Positions 6,667-13,852 of a stretch of 20,535 nucleotides of DNA are shown here, piece by piece (within the stretch, counting starts at the first letter, position 1; every line of letters begins with the position of its first letter). The DNA is from CAZOHC01 sp964579845. Its GTDB lineage: Bacteria > Patescibacteriota > Microgenomatia > Levybacterales > UBA12049. The stretch is from contig CAZOHC010000021.1 of the NCBI GenBank assembly GCA_964579845.1, positions 1 to 20,535 of the forward strand, in the 5' to 3' direction. The position numbers and the translations under genes were made by a program. Below the pieces are notes generated by a model that worked only from the letters and a program-made list of their open reading frames with translations, was not told where the DNA came from and searched no databases.

Positions 6667-9617
6667 TACAAATATTCAACTTTACCTGAATTTGTCACCA
6701 GTTTCAAGAATATACGTCCTTTTAGCACTTGCCTAGTACTTCTAGTTCTTCTCTCTTGAGTCATAACAGAGCTCTGATTTTTCTTCTTGTTATAGTCGAT
6801 GGTTATTTTTACATTTCCAGGTAGTTCGAATTTTTGTTTTTGAAGATATAACTCTTTTTCGTCTGTGCCATATGAAACTTCATATCGGTTCTTCTCACTA
6901 TAGATAGGCGCTTCTGAGTTATAGGTGAGAGAATATATGCTGAATCTATCTTTTCGGATTGTATCCCACTCCCTGATATTTAGTAACAACGAATTGCCTG
7001 CTTCGTCGGAGATTAGATATTGAAGCTCTTCATCTTTTTTATTCGTCCCACGTATCATACTACTCACCTGTGTATCATGAGTATCTATCCATTCCACGAG
7101 TAAACCCCTCGTATTAAGATCGATATATATTTTCGCTTCCGGTGGTGTTTTATCTATTTTTATTATGCGTTCTTGCAGGTTCTCCTCATTCCCTGCCAAA
7201 TCCACTGCTCTAAATTGTAGCTTCACCACCCCTTCGCCTTCGATATGTAGAGGATCAGAATACTTCTGGATAGTCTGACCGTTATCGAGAGAATATTCTA
7301 TATAATCTACTCCCGCTACCTCATCAACGGCAGTCAGTGCCACAATTGCATCGCCTGTGTACCACCCGTTCTCACCTTCTCTTCCTGTTATATTTACACT
7401 CGATTCTGGAGGCTTATGGTCATAATTATTCTCCCCCAAAACTTCTATCGTAGGGGGATAGATTGATTCCTGTATTCCGTCACCGTCGGAATCCAGCTGC
7501 AGAGGTGATAATGCGTGTGAAGCTGTATCCAGCTCTATTATTCCTTTCGTATGTACAGTTAATGGCACATCTTTGAATAACGTGGTTTTTATGTTCAGAT
7601 TTTCTTCGAACGATCTGACGTTAAAATCAAACCATCCCTCGCCAGTTGCCTCAAAGATCACCTCGTACCTGTCATTTTCAGGTAAATAGATAAACTTCGC
7701 ATCACCGAGTGTATCGTATCTACTACCGGGAATCTCAACTTCATAACCATCATCTGTTGGCCCTGTGTGGTTTCCTGAACTATCGTAAACGTGTATATCT
7801 ACCGGTGAATGAACCGAGAGTCTGGTACCTCGAAACGAATAAGGAGTAGCTGAAATGCCTTCCGGCAATATAGTACTATCACTAAGGATACGATGTACGA
7901 GCTGTAATGCAGGTCCTGCTATCATTAGTTCTCCATGATCTTGTCTCGTATAATATAGCTCCGCGTCACCTAACAATGTTTTATCATTCGCAGTATCCGT
8001 GAGTGATGCACTAAAAAGAGGAACAGTACCGTCTCCGTTGATAACTATTTCATCTCTTTTGGGAATAATTATACCGAGAAAATCTATGACATTCTTTTCT
8101 ACAATTTGCCCAAGGGTAGGCTTTCCTGAGCCGACAATATTAATTACCCTAACTCCGTTAGTAACAGGAAGATTAACATCAAGCTCGTGCAACGCTTCAC
8201 TCTGTTGATATAGGGAAGTATTATGTCCTAGATTTGTTAATAGTTCTTTCGTCTCAGCATAGTTTAAAGAGCCAGTCACACCATTTCCGTCCATATCTCT
8301 TTCGTCCGCAAATGGATAAGGATGAAAACTATCTAAATCTGAATAGAAATTAAAGTACTCCTCACTTGGAGTTAGTTGATGAGCTGAAACCATATTGTGA
8401 GTAACATCTATCATTTCATCTGGATTTAATGTGAAACATACTGGACCCACTTGATATTTCATGCAAGTTCCATATGTCAATGCTTTAAACGAATCAACGG
8501 CCCCCAGGTGTGGTGTTCCGAGTGTAAAGAGCTTTTCCACATGTACTGCTCTCTCCTCATTTGAAATATAGTTTCTCGCCACAAGTCCTCCCATAGAATG
8601 GGCTACTATGTTTACTTTTTCTGCACCTGTGTGTTGTTTGATCGATAGTATTTTTTGATGAAGGAGTGGTGTCGTAAGGCGTATGTCCAGTCGCCAGTCA
8701 TACGGGAATAGGAAAAGTGTTTTGTTCAGCTCGTACCCGTTCTCGATAAAAAAATTGATTGCCTCTTGGTATGCTCCTGAGTATATCTCGCCCGTTATCC
8801 CAACTTGTGCCTGTGATGTTCCATCAGGATTCATCCGTAGAATATCAAAATAGTCATCATTCCCGGGTTTTATGGCCTCCGGTTCGTTCACCCATACCTT
8901 CTCCCCTGCAGAATACAGATGATTATAGACGCCTCCATGACCGTCCGGTTCTGACCATACAGTATCTGCAGTTACCTGAAGTTCAGATCCGCCAATACCG
9001 GGGATAAGAATGACCGGTGTTTTCTCAGGTGCCGGCGGTGGTTCGGGAATGACATAGTCGAACGCTACTTCCAAGTTATCGATATTTGCAGACCAACTGC
9101 TCCCTGAAGAATAATTAATCCGGTAAAGTAATGATGATATTCGACTGGGTTCTGTGCACTGTGACTTAACAGAATCGCCAATCAGTATATCCATAACCTG
9201 ATGAACATATGTATAGCTGGTAATTATGCTACCCTTCAATGGAAAGAGTGTCCAGCTTTCAGTCTTCGTGCACTGCGTACTACCGCTATACAATCCTACA
9301 TACGGTGAGGTGGTTGTTTTGCCGGTAATACGGGTTCTCACATGGGTTATTTCTGCATTCATGGGGATTCCAAAATCATCCATGCTTCCGAAGTTTTGAA
9401 AATATAAATTTCCATAGCTCGGGGCAAATGCCCTGTCACATGTCAGGCCGTCAGTTTCAGCACAGTTGTCAAGATTTACATAGGATACAAAATTATCAGA
9501 GTAGATTGTTCCGGCACTACGGAACGGCGTGGTATAAGCATCAGCCGGTTCAGTCAGCACTCCAAACCCCAGAAGAAACAATAGAGTGCTAGTAAGACAC
9601 AGTCTTAATAACCTCAT
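6663..9617 (-). CDS. Secreted LCAT-like alpha/beta-hydrolase (lipase/acyltransferase) with C-terminal Ig-like domains, 984 aa
   Basis: A signal peptide covers residues 1-27 (positive start, Leu-rich core, cleavage after ADA). An unassigned beta-rich domain (~30-190) and a Pro-rich linker precede an LCAT/PGAP1-type alpha/beta-hydrolase: oxyanion strand PVILIPGIGGSE near 201, nucleophile elbow AHSMGG with Ser341, GDGTVP with Asp529, and DHGE with His561, so a plausible triad is complete. The C-terminus carries a Ca-binding-like DSDGDG (709-714) and an Ig-like domain of the kind that follows secreted hydrolases (DEVAGVDYIEYSLDNG near 764-779, DLAGN near 805-809). The likely action is ester or phospholipid hydrolysis outside the cell. 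ATG 9617 is chosen over TTG 9620 because a promoter ends 7 nt before it. Confidence 0.85.
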   Translation of the reverse strand: MRLLRLCLTSTLLFLLGFGVLTEPADAYTTPFRSAGTIYSDNFVSYVNLDNCAETDGLTCDRAFAPSYGNLYFQNFGSMDDFGIPMNAEITHVRTRITGKTTTSPYVGLYSGSTQCTKTESWTLFPLKGSIITSYTYVHQVMDILIGDSVKSQCTEPSRISSLLYRINYSSGSSWSANIDNLEVAFDYVIPEPPPAPEKTPVILIPGIGGSELQVTADTVWSEPDGHGGVYNHLYSAGEKVWVNEPEAIKPGNDDYFDILRMNPDGTSQAQVGITGEIYSGAYQEAINFFIENGYELNKTLFLFPYDWRLDIRLTTPLLHQKILSIKQHTGAEKVNIVAHSMGGLVARNYISNEERAVHVEKLFTLGTPHLGAVDSFKALTYGTCMKYQVGPVCFTLNPDEMIDVTHNMVSAHQLTPSEEYFNFYSDLDSFHPYPFADERDMDGNGVTGSLNYAETKELLTNLGHNTSLYQQSEALHELDVNLPVTNGVRVINIVGSGKPTLGQIVEKNVIDFLGIIIPKRDEIVINGDGTVPLFSASLTDTANDKTLLGDAELYYTRQDHGELMIAGPALQLVHRILSDSTILPEGISATPYSFRGTRLSVHSPVDIHVYDSSGNHTGPTDDGYEVEIPGSRYDTLGDAKFIYLPENDRYEVIFEATGEGWFDFNVRSFEENLNIKTTLFKDVPLTVHTKGIIELDTASHALSPLQLDSDGDGIQESIYPPTIEVLGENNYDHKPPESSVNITGREGENGWYTGDAIVALTAVDEVAGVDYIEYSLDNGQTIQKYSDPLHIEGEGVVKLQFRAVDLAGNEENLQERIIKIDKTPPEAKIYIDLNTRGLLVEWIDTHDTQVSSMIRGTNKKDEELQYLISDEAGNSLLLNIREWDTIRKDRFSIYSLTYNSEAPIYSEKNRYEVSYGTDEKELYLQKQKFELPGNVKITIDYNKKKNQSSVMTQERRTRSTRQVLKGRIFLKLVTNSGKVEYLY

Positions 9618-9624
9618 CAATAAT

Positions 9625-9653
9625 ACTGTATTTCATATTGCTGAGCTACGCAA
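9625..9653 (-). promoter_or_regulatory. Promoter of the lipase gene, leaderless type
   Basis: TTGCGT (9648-9653), 17 nt, TACAGT (9625-9630), then 7 nt to ATG 9617. No Shine-Dalgarno site is present. Confidence 0.65.
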
Positions 9654-9710
9654 GTAGGAATCCTTGCCTGTTTCTTACCTTCCTGAAACAGAGACCTTAA
9701 GTCCCAAACG

Positions 9711-9716
9711 TAGTAT
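9711..9716 (+). promoter_or_regulatory. Putative -10 box of the aldo/keto reductase gene
   Basis: TAGTAT ends 7 nt before ATG 9724. The -35 is weak, so this rests mainly on the recurrent spacing seen at other genes. Confidence 0.45.
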
Positions 9717-9723
9717 CAAAGCC

Positions 9724-10524
9724 ATGGAAAAAACAGCGCGGATAAAACTGCGTAGTGGGAATGATATGCCGGTTATCGGGCTTGGGACATGGCAGTTACA
9801 GAATGACACGAAGGCAGTCCTCTCAGCACTCGAACTAGGCTACCGACTCATCGATACGTCAAGTGACTACGGCTCTCATGCAGGTATCGGGGAGGCATTA
9901 CAACAAACAGCGATCGTTCGTGACAGGGTGTACATCACGACAAAGGTAGAAGAAGATGATGATGCCTATGAGCGTGCTCAGAAGAATCTGGAAGAACTGG
10001 ACCTTGAGTATGTGGATCTTCTTCTCATTCACCGTCCCCCACCGGACGGCGCAGGTGAAGCATTATGGAACGGATTACTCCGCGCAAAGGAAGAAGGACT
10101 GACGCGTGATATCGGTGTCAGTAATTATTCGACAGAGCTGATAGACACACTGATTCAGAAGACCGGTGAAGCACCGACAGTTAATCAGATTGAATGGAGT
10201 CCGTTCGGACATAGTGACGATATGCTCGCCTACTGTCGAGAGAAAAACATTATTATCCAAGCGTATAGCCCGCTAACCAGAACAAAGCGACTTGATGACC
10301 AGACACTTGCTGCGATCGGTGAAAAGTACGGTAAGTCTCCCGCACAGATCATGCTGCGATGGAATCTCCAGCTCGGGGTCGTCCCACTACCGAAAGCCGG
10401 TAATATTGATCATCAAGCTGAGAATATAGCTATCTTTGATTTCGAAATCAGTGATGAAGATATGTCGACGCTATCCGGCTTGAACGAGCGGTATTCATCA
10501 CTCGGCTCTCTTCCGTATGGATAG
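9724..10524 (+). CDS. Aldo/keto reductase, 266 aa
   Basis: A complete AKR TIM-barrel: N-terminal beta-hairpin then VIGLGTW, the catalytic tetrad Asp44 and Tyr49 in LIDTSSDYG, Lys74 in ITTKV and His103 in LLIHRP, followed by DIGVSNY, NQIEWSPF and QAYSPL. The cofactor-binding end reads LPKAGNIDHQAEN, a variant of the usual IPKS...R..EN, so NADPH preference is likely but less certain. It would reduce aldehydes or ketones in the cytoplasm; the substrate is unknown. The frame is open to a TTG at 9664, but ATG 9724 fits the family N-terminus. Convergent with the DUF1801 gene, with 16 bp between stops. Confidence 0.92.
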   Translation: MEKTARIKLRSGNDMPVIGLGTWQLQNDTKAVLSALELGYRLIDTSSDYGSHAGIGEALQQTAIVRDRVYITTKVEEDDDAYERAQKNLEELDLEYVDLLLIHRPPPDGAGEALWNGLLRAKEEGLTRDIGVSNYSTELIDTLIQKTGEAPTVNQIEWSPFGHSDDMLAYCREKNIIIQAYSPLTRTKRLDDQTLAAIGEKYGKSPAQIMLRWNLQLGVVPLPKAGNIDHQAENIAIFDFEISDEDMSTLSGLNERYSSLGSLPYG

Positions 10525-10540
10525 CGCGTCACCACAATCA

Positions 10541-10963
10541 TTATGGTGAGGGATACAGGGCTTCTAACTCAGCAAGTGAAATTCTGATTAACTGTTCCAA
10601 GACTTTAATATCAATATCTGAGAGTTTGTTAATATACAGACAAGTGACGCTGGATTTGTGTTTACCCAATTTTTTCAGTAATTCCCCTTTCGAACGCAGA
10701 TCAGGCAGAAGATAAACAACCAAGTTCGCTTTCCGCGGAGAAAATCCGGTCCGGCACATTTCTCCCTCATGGCCTGAGTCATATCTGTAATGATACTTCC
10801 CGAAACCTACGATACTTGATCCCCACATCACGGCTTCTTCCCCGGTTATTTTCTCCATCAGCTTAAGGAGAGTGTACAAATCCTGCCTCCTTCCCTCGTT
10901 CGTAACCGTTTCCAGAAACTCTTCTACTTTTTCCGACGTAGGTTTCGTTTTTATATCTGTCAT
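10541..10963 (-). CDS. DUF1801 domain protein, 140 aa
   Basis: The sequence has the DUF1801 (YdhG-like) pattern: an N-terminal helical region, the central MWGSSIVGFGKYHYRYDSG-type strands, then FSPRKANLVVYLLPD and a C-terminal helical half. The family is small, cytoplasmic and of unknown biochemical role. A second, more distant DUF1801 member lies at 16897-17259. Transcribed from a perfect extended -10 (TGATATAAT) 6 nt before ATG 10963; that promoter overlaps the last codons of the EEP gene. Confidence 0.9.
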   Translation of the reverse strand: MTDIKTKPTSEKVEEFLETVTNEGRRQDLYTLLKLMEKITGEEAVMWGSSIVGFGKYHYRYDSGHEGEMCRTGFSPRKANLVVYLLPDLRSKGELLKKLGKHKSSVTCLYINKLSDIDIKVLEQLIRISLAELEALYPSP

Positions 10964-10969
10964 GTATCG

Positions 10970-10978
10970 ATTATATCA
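10970..10978 (-). promoter_or_regulatory. Extended -10 promoter of the DUF1801 gene, leaderless type
   Basis: TGATATAAT ends 6 nt before ATG 10963 and contains the TGA stop of the upstream gene (10976-10978), so the stop codon doubles as the TG extension. Confidence 0.75.
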
Positions 10979-11968
10979 ATTCGTCTCAATGACTGAGACA
11001 CGGTTGATAATCGGCTTGTGATCAGAGCCGATATCACCGCCGACGTAGCTTTCTGTTACCTGTATCCCAGCCGTATGCAGACAGTGGTCTATAGATAGTC
11101 CGAACGGAGGGAGCAGTGGCTTATACTGCCAGGTCGTTTGATATCCGAACCCTCGGGCACAGTTCGTAAGAACAGCACTGGTTATTAACGACTGGTAAGG
11201 ATATGAGAACGGTGAGGCATTCAGATCACCGAAAACGACAGTCGGGACTGGAGACATAGTAACGAAATCACTGATAGCATTCAGTTGATCATTTCTCAAC
11301 TCTGTCATTCGACGACTGAACGGCGGGACAGGGTGAGTCCCGATAAGTCTGAATACTGAATCATCTATCATAATGTAGCTGGAAACAGACGGGTGGCCTC
11401 CTCTGCCCAGGTATGCTACCTCAGAATTTCTCAACGGCTGCTTACTCAGAAGCAGTATTCCGGAAAAATCTTCACGAATCTCACCAATTTGGTGAGGGTA
11501 TACTGACATGAGAGGACTGATTGCCTCAACCCATACGGTATCAACCTCAAGAAGCAGTACCACATCAGGCTCTGTCTCACGAATCGCTGAGAGGAGCTTA
11601 TCATGTTCGGTATTTTCCTTACTCACATTCGCTGAAAAAAGCAGCAGGCTCGACTGCGGTTCAGGTGGCGATTCTCCTGCGACGTAAAACGCAAGAATCG
11701 GAAAGACATTGAGGAGAAAACAAAGTGCGGTAATTATCAAAGCGTTCTTCGAGCGTAGGAACACTGATGAGAGAACGAGGAGAAAGAAAAAAATACTGTA
11801 CTGCAGTCGGAAATGCGAAAGCAGATCAAACCGCCAGTCTACTCCTCCCAGAAAACCTAACACTGTACAGATAACACCGATGGTAACGCTTATGAAGAAG
11901 AGAATGCTCAGTGCGCGGAATAAGACCGGGTGATTCTTCTGATAAAAGGCAGTTGTCGTGCGAATCAT
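10976..11968 (-). CDS. Membrane-anchored endonuclease/exonuclease/phosphatase (EEP) family protein, 330 aa
   Basis: Three N-terminal membrane helices (about residues 15-42, 54-72 and 76-97) precede an EEP domain. The metal and catalytic residues are visible: Asn114 in FSANV, Glu141 in LLLEVD, His212 in GTHP, Asp248 and Asn250 in FGDLNASP, and Asp316/His317 in GSDHKP. The layout matches the UPF/YafD-like EEP proteins with three helices and the enzyme on one side of the membrane. Substrate could be nucleic acid, phospholipid or inositol phosphate. Ends in TGA, which supports the standard code. Separated from the DUF1801 start by 12 bp. Confidence 0.88.
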   Translation of the reverse strand: MIRTTTAFYQKNHPVLFRALSILFFISVTIGVICTVLGFLGGVDWRFDLLSHFRLQYSIFFFLLVLSSVFLRSKNALIITALCFLLNVFPILAFYVAGESPPEPQSSLLLFSANVSKENTEHDKLLSAIRETEPDVVLLLEVDTVWVEAISPLMSVYPHQIGEIREDFSGILLLSKQPLRNSEVAYLGRGGHPSVSSYIMIDDSVFRLIGTHPVPPFSRRMTELRNDQLNAISDFVTMSPVPTVVFGDLNASPFSYPYQSLITSAVLTNCARGFGYQTTWQYKPLLPPFGLSIDHCLHTAGIQVTESYVGGDIGSDHKPIINRVSVIETN

Positions 11969-11976
11969 CTCGCTCT

Positions 11977-11985
11977 ATTATGGCA
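11977..11985 (-). promoter_or_regulatory. Extended -10 promoter of the EEP gene
   Basis: TGCCATAAT (extended -10 with CATAAT hexamer) ends 8 nt before ATG 11968; no Shine-Dalgarno site. Confidence 0.6.
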
Positions 11986-12036
11986 TCCGAAGGTCATAAT
12001 TACTACCTGAACCCATGCAGGAGTAGATAGATTCGC

Positions 12037-12384
12037 CTACTTTTCTTCGACAGCATAATAGACTGATTGAACGAGGATTTTCCCGTTCCTGATGAGGAAC
12101 GAATCAACGCCATGTTCGACTTTTACTGTATCTGATTCTGCCTTCCAGATGAGGTAGGCGAATTCTCCTTCAACGACCTTCCTGACATAAGTAAACTTCG
12201 CATCACCGACATCGTGCTGGAGGTCTTGAGCTGACTCCCGGATTCCGTCATGACCGGTGAGCCGTTTGATTGATGAAATGAGGACTACATCAGGCGAAAA
12301 GTTCTGCTCTATATCCTCCTCTACTTTTCCTTCCAGTCGCAGCCGAAGATGACTCTCAAAAACTTCATCAGTTGACCTAGACAT
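12037..12384 (-). CDS. NTF2-like / SnoaL-like protein, 115 aa
   Basis: A short single-domain protein with the cone-shaped NTF2-like pattern: N-terminal helix (EVFESHLRLRLEGKVEEDIEQNF), then VVLISS, a loop GHDGIRESAQDLQ, and the long strands FTYVRKVVEGEFAYLIWKAES, VKVEHGVDSFLIRNGKI and VQSVYYAVEEK. Members include ketosteroid isomerases and polyketide cyclases, but most small ones have no known reaction. The frame continues to 12570, but ATG 12384 is chosen because an extended -10 (TGTTATAGT) ends 7 nt before it and the extra part overlaps the next gene. Confidence 0.85.
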   Translation of the reverse strand: MSRSTDEVFESHLRLRLEGKVEEDIEQNFSPDVVLISSIKRLTGHDGIRESAQDLQHDVGDAKFTYVRKVVEGEFAYLIWKAESDTVKVEHGVDSFLIRNGKILVQSVYYAVEEK

Positions 12385-12391
12385 AGAGATG

Positions 12392-12400
12392 ACTATAACA
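12392..12400 (-). promoter_or_regulatory. Extended -10 promoter of the NTF2-like gene, leaderless type
   Basis: TGTTATAGT ends 7 nt before ATG 12384. Confidence 0.7.
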
Positions 12401-12443
12401 ATCTCGTATGTGAAACAGGTAAGAAAGCAGGTATCGAGACGTA

Positions 12444-12776
12444 TCAGAACGAGGATGGATCGTCCTTTTCGGGAAGAACTGCGGTATGGTAGTTGCTTTT
12501 TTCCAACTCTATCGAACCTAATAGGAACGGGAGTGAATAGATCGCGGTCATAAATGCCAAACCCATCCACCCTCTTGGCTGTTTATTTTTATAGATGAGA
12601 AAAGAGATTATGAAGAGTCCTAAAAGATAAAAGAGGAGCGCTGTGAAATAAGACGGTAGGGTATCGTCCAACCCACGGATAGACTGATTATAGGTGCATA
12701 ATGAAAAAACTAGAGAAAATACGAGGCAAATAAATACTCCTTTTCCGAACCCTATCAGATAAGCTTTCTTTAGCAT
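12444..12776 (-). CDS. Small membrane protein, 110 aa
   Basis: Three hydrophobic segments (about residues 11-28, 43-61 and 71-91) with a charged tail LPEKDDPSSF. No family recognised. ATG 12776 is preferred to the longer frame from 12854 because a perfect TTGACA at 17-nt spacing from a weak -10 (CAGCAT) places transcription start at this ATG, and the extra N-terminal residues would run into repeat element B. It is separate from the NTF2-like gene, which has its own promoter. Confidence 0.6.
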   Translation of the reverse strand: MLKKAYLIGFGKGVFICLVFSLVFSLCTYNQSIRGLDDTLPSYFTALLFYLLGLFIISFLIYKNKQPRGWMGLAFMTAIYSLPFLLGSIELEKSNYHTAVLPEKDDPSSF

Positions 12777-12783
12777 TACTTCT

Positions 12784-12812
12784 ATGCTGAGCTTTACGAC
12801 GTGAGTTGTCAA
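12784..12812 (-). promoter_or_regulatory. Promoter with perfect TTGACA and weak -10
   Basis: TTGACA (12807-12812), 17 nt, CAGCAT (12784-12789), 7 nt, ATG 12776. The -35 is ideal where the -10 is poor, the reverse of the extended -10 promoters nearby. Confidence 0.5.
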
Positions 12813-12851
12813 GCAAAATGTTCTTAACTCTTGAATAAGTAGCGGTAAATT

Positions 12852-12962
12852 CACGAAAAAAGCACCGGTCGGTGTAGTCTGAAAGACCGGGGTTTTTTCG
12901 TCCTGCTCTCGTATCGAGCAAGGAAAAACCTCCTTTCTCTCAGCACCTTAGGGTGCTTTATT
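12852..12962 (-). repeat. 110-nt structured repeat element, copy B
   Basis: Identical to copy C (14185-14295) at 110 of 111 positions; the only difference is C at 12939 against T at 14272. On the plus strand it runs: A6 and GCACC, stem CCGGTC/GACCGG (12865-12870 with 12885-12890) followed by GGTTTTTT, hairpin CCTGCTC/GAGCAAGG, then CCTCCTTTCTC, then hairpin AGCACC-TTAG-GGTGCT followed by TTTATT. Its ends AAAGCACC and GGTGCTTT are inverted repeats of 8 bp. It begins at the stop codon of the gene at 12961-13206 and ends 75 bp before the next start. Confidence 0.9.
12856..12890 (-). terminator. Intrinsic terminator inside element B
   Basis: Minus strand: CCGGTC, 14-nt loop, GACCGG, then TGCTTTTTT. 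The plus strand can also terminate, because the same stem is followed by GGTTTTTT on that strand. Confidence 0.65.
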
Positions 12963-13206
12963 ATCTCGTTTTAAGAGACATACTTGGATCCACTTTCTCA
13001 AGTTGTGAAAGCCTGGTGATCGGTGTCACCGATCGCTCAGTGTAGGTTATCGAATATGTCCCCTGAAACCCGTTACTGGACTCCCAGGCAAAGATCCTGA
13101 CAATCACATTCGGTTTCGGATGAATGATTCGGATGAACCTCCCCTTCAATTTTCCGGTAACCCATTGTTGCCGAAATTCGCGCCTGGCCTGCTGTTCTTC
13201 GTCCAT
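12961..13206 (-). CDS. Hypothetical protein, 81 aa
   Basis: A small basic protein with no recognised family. It follows the 101-aa orphan gene by 21 bp and so is probably co-transcribed. AGGAGG lies 12 nt and AAGAGG 4 nt before ATG 13206, which supports translation. Its N-terminal QQWVTGKLKG and following strand-like segment faintly resemble the QWIAKGKI segment of the 14315-14923 protein, so it could be a very diverged relative; that is weak. Its stop lies within element B's boundary. Confidence 0.5.
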   Translation of the reverse strand: MDEEQQARREFRQQWVTGKLKGRFIRIIHPKPNVIVRIFAWESSNGFQGTYSITYTERSVTPITRLSQLEKVDPSMSLKTR

Positions 13207-13227
13207 ACTGCCTCTTTTCCTCCTATG

Positions 13228-13533
13228 TTACGAATGCTTCGCAACGAAAAATTTATCGACAGGAATAGCATCTTCCGGAATCTTGTCCAGAACCATCCCA
13301 AGAACGTACAACTTACCGTGTGGTACGACCACCGCACGAAGCGGTTTGGTTATTACCCAATCAGACCCCGATGCCACTAAAACTCTCCCTAAAGAAAGCT
13401 CCTGATGACCGGAGGCATGAATAGCAATGCTGCTAATCACTAATGCTCCGGGAAGGTGGACCGGGAGTATCTGTTTCCCACGAGAAAGCATCTGCTTTCC
13501 AATACGGGAATTTCTCCAGCTTCTAGAGGTCAT
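13228..13533 (-). CDS. Orphan protein, 101 aa; short paralogue of the 14315-14923 product
   Basis: Residues ~18-98 align with the C-terminal half of the 202-aa product of 14315-14923: SSIAIHASG...HQELSLG against TSIAIHYSG...HQVLSLG, then RAVVV/CAVVV and DKIPEDAIPVDKFF/EDIPEGAVPVEFFF. Roughly half of the residues agree and the aligned end is the same, so they are true paralogues. The N-terminal ~100 residues of the longer one are missing. No known family is evident. GGAGG lies 4 nt before ATG 13533. A long structured leader and strong promoter precede it. Confidence 0.7.
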   Translation of the reverse strand: MTSRSWRNSRIGKQMLSRGKQILPVHLPGALVISSIAIHASGHQELSLGRVLVASGSDWVITKPLRAVVVPHGKLYVLGMVLDKIPEDAIPVDKFFVAKHS

Positions 13534-13558
13534 TGTTCCTCCATAGTTTTGAGTCGTA

Positions 13559-13584
13559 GAGTTATCCGATTTCCGGATAAACTC
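13559..13584 (-). promoter_or_regulatory. Long hairpin in the leader of the 101-aa gene
   Basis: GAGTTTATCCG and CGGATAACTC form a 10-bp stem with one bulged base and a 5-nt loop, starting directly after the stop of a possible leader peptide (13585-13656) and ending ~25 nt before the gene start. It could be an attenuator or operator; no T-run follows, so it is not a simple terminator. Confidence 0.5.
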
Positions 13585-13656
13585 TTATAGACGTACCAAA
13601 CGTGTCACGAGGCGACCGAAGGGATCACAATCCGCATGTGAGCACAGTGTAGCCAT
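13585..13656 (-). CDS. Possible 23-aa leader peptide
   Basis: ATG 13656 begins a short frame (MATLCSHADCDPFGRLVTRL, then VRL) ending in TAA at 13585, which abuts the 13559-13584 hairpin. AGGAG lies 12 nt before the ATG, and the ATG sits in a small hairpin (GCCAT-CGCA-ATGGC on the plus strand). The Cys, His and Arg content could suit ribosome stalling, but a chance ORF is equally possible. Confidence 0.25.
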   Translation of the reverse strand: MATLCSHADCDPFGRLVTRLVRL

Positions 13657-13692
13657 CGCAATGGCATGCTCCTGAGTCACATGTATAAATCT

Positions 13693-13732
13693 ATTATACC
13701 AGAGTAACCGAACCTTGTCTAACTATAGGGTG
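13693..13732 (-). promoter_or_regulatory. Strong promoter with CCCTATAGTTAGAC motif, copy 2
   Basis: TAGACA (13716-13721), 17 nt, TATAAT (13693-13698) with a TGG extension: the best promoter in the window. The upstream bases CACCCTATAGTTAGACA match the motif at the promoters of 4655 and 14923. Predicted transcription starts near 13686, giving a leader of about 150 nt with three hairpins. Confidence 0.75.
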
Positions 13733-13784
13733 AGGTTTAGTGAAAAGACCGTTTAACACGAAGCAGTGAACCAAGAACTGTGTA

Positions 13785-13832
13785 TTATTTCTGCAGCCAG
13801 ATACCGCCGTAGGGGCCGAGTTGGACGGAGTT
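13785..13832 (-). pseudogene. Remnant of the 3' end of a second GH13 amylase gene
   Basis: The minus strand encodes NSVQLGPYGGIWLQK and a stop, identical to the last 15 residues of the amylase ending at 15073. Four of 45 coding bases differ and every change is synonymous (AAG/AAA, CAA/CAG, GGC/GGT, CCT/CCC). Similarity stops abruptly upstream at an in-frame TAA and a tandem repeat. This is what remains of a diverged paralogue or a duplicated segment, not a recent copy. Confidence 0.75.
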
Positions 13833-13852
13833 TAATATTTAGTTTAATATTT
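13829..13852. repeat. 12-bp perfect tandem duplication at a junction
   Basis: AGTTTAATATTT occurs twice in direct succession, exactly where the amylase remnant meets the 3' end of the HhH gene; the second copy contains that gene's stop codon. It looks like a scar of the event that joined the two. Confidence 0.7.

Noticed and set aside
10529..10549. Hairpin TCACCA/TGGTGA between the AKR and DUF1801 stops as a bidirectional terminator
   Set aside because: No T-run follows on either strand, so support is too weak.
12688..12921. 77-codon minus-strand ORF running out of element B
   Set aside because: It starts inside the repeat and overlaps the membrane protein gene in another frame; the TTGACA promoter serves the other start.
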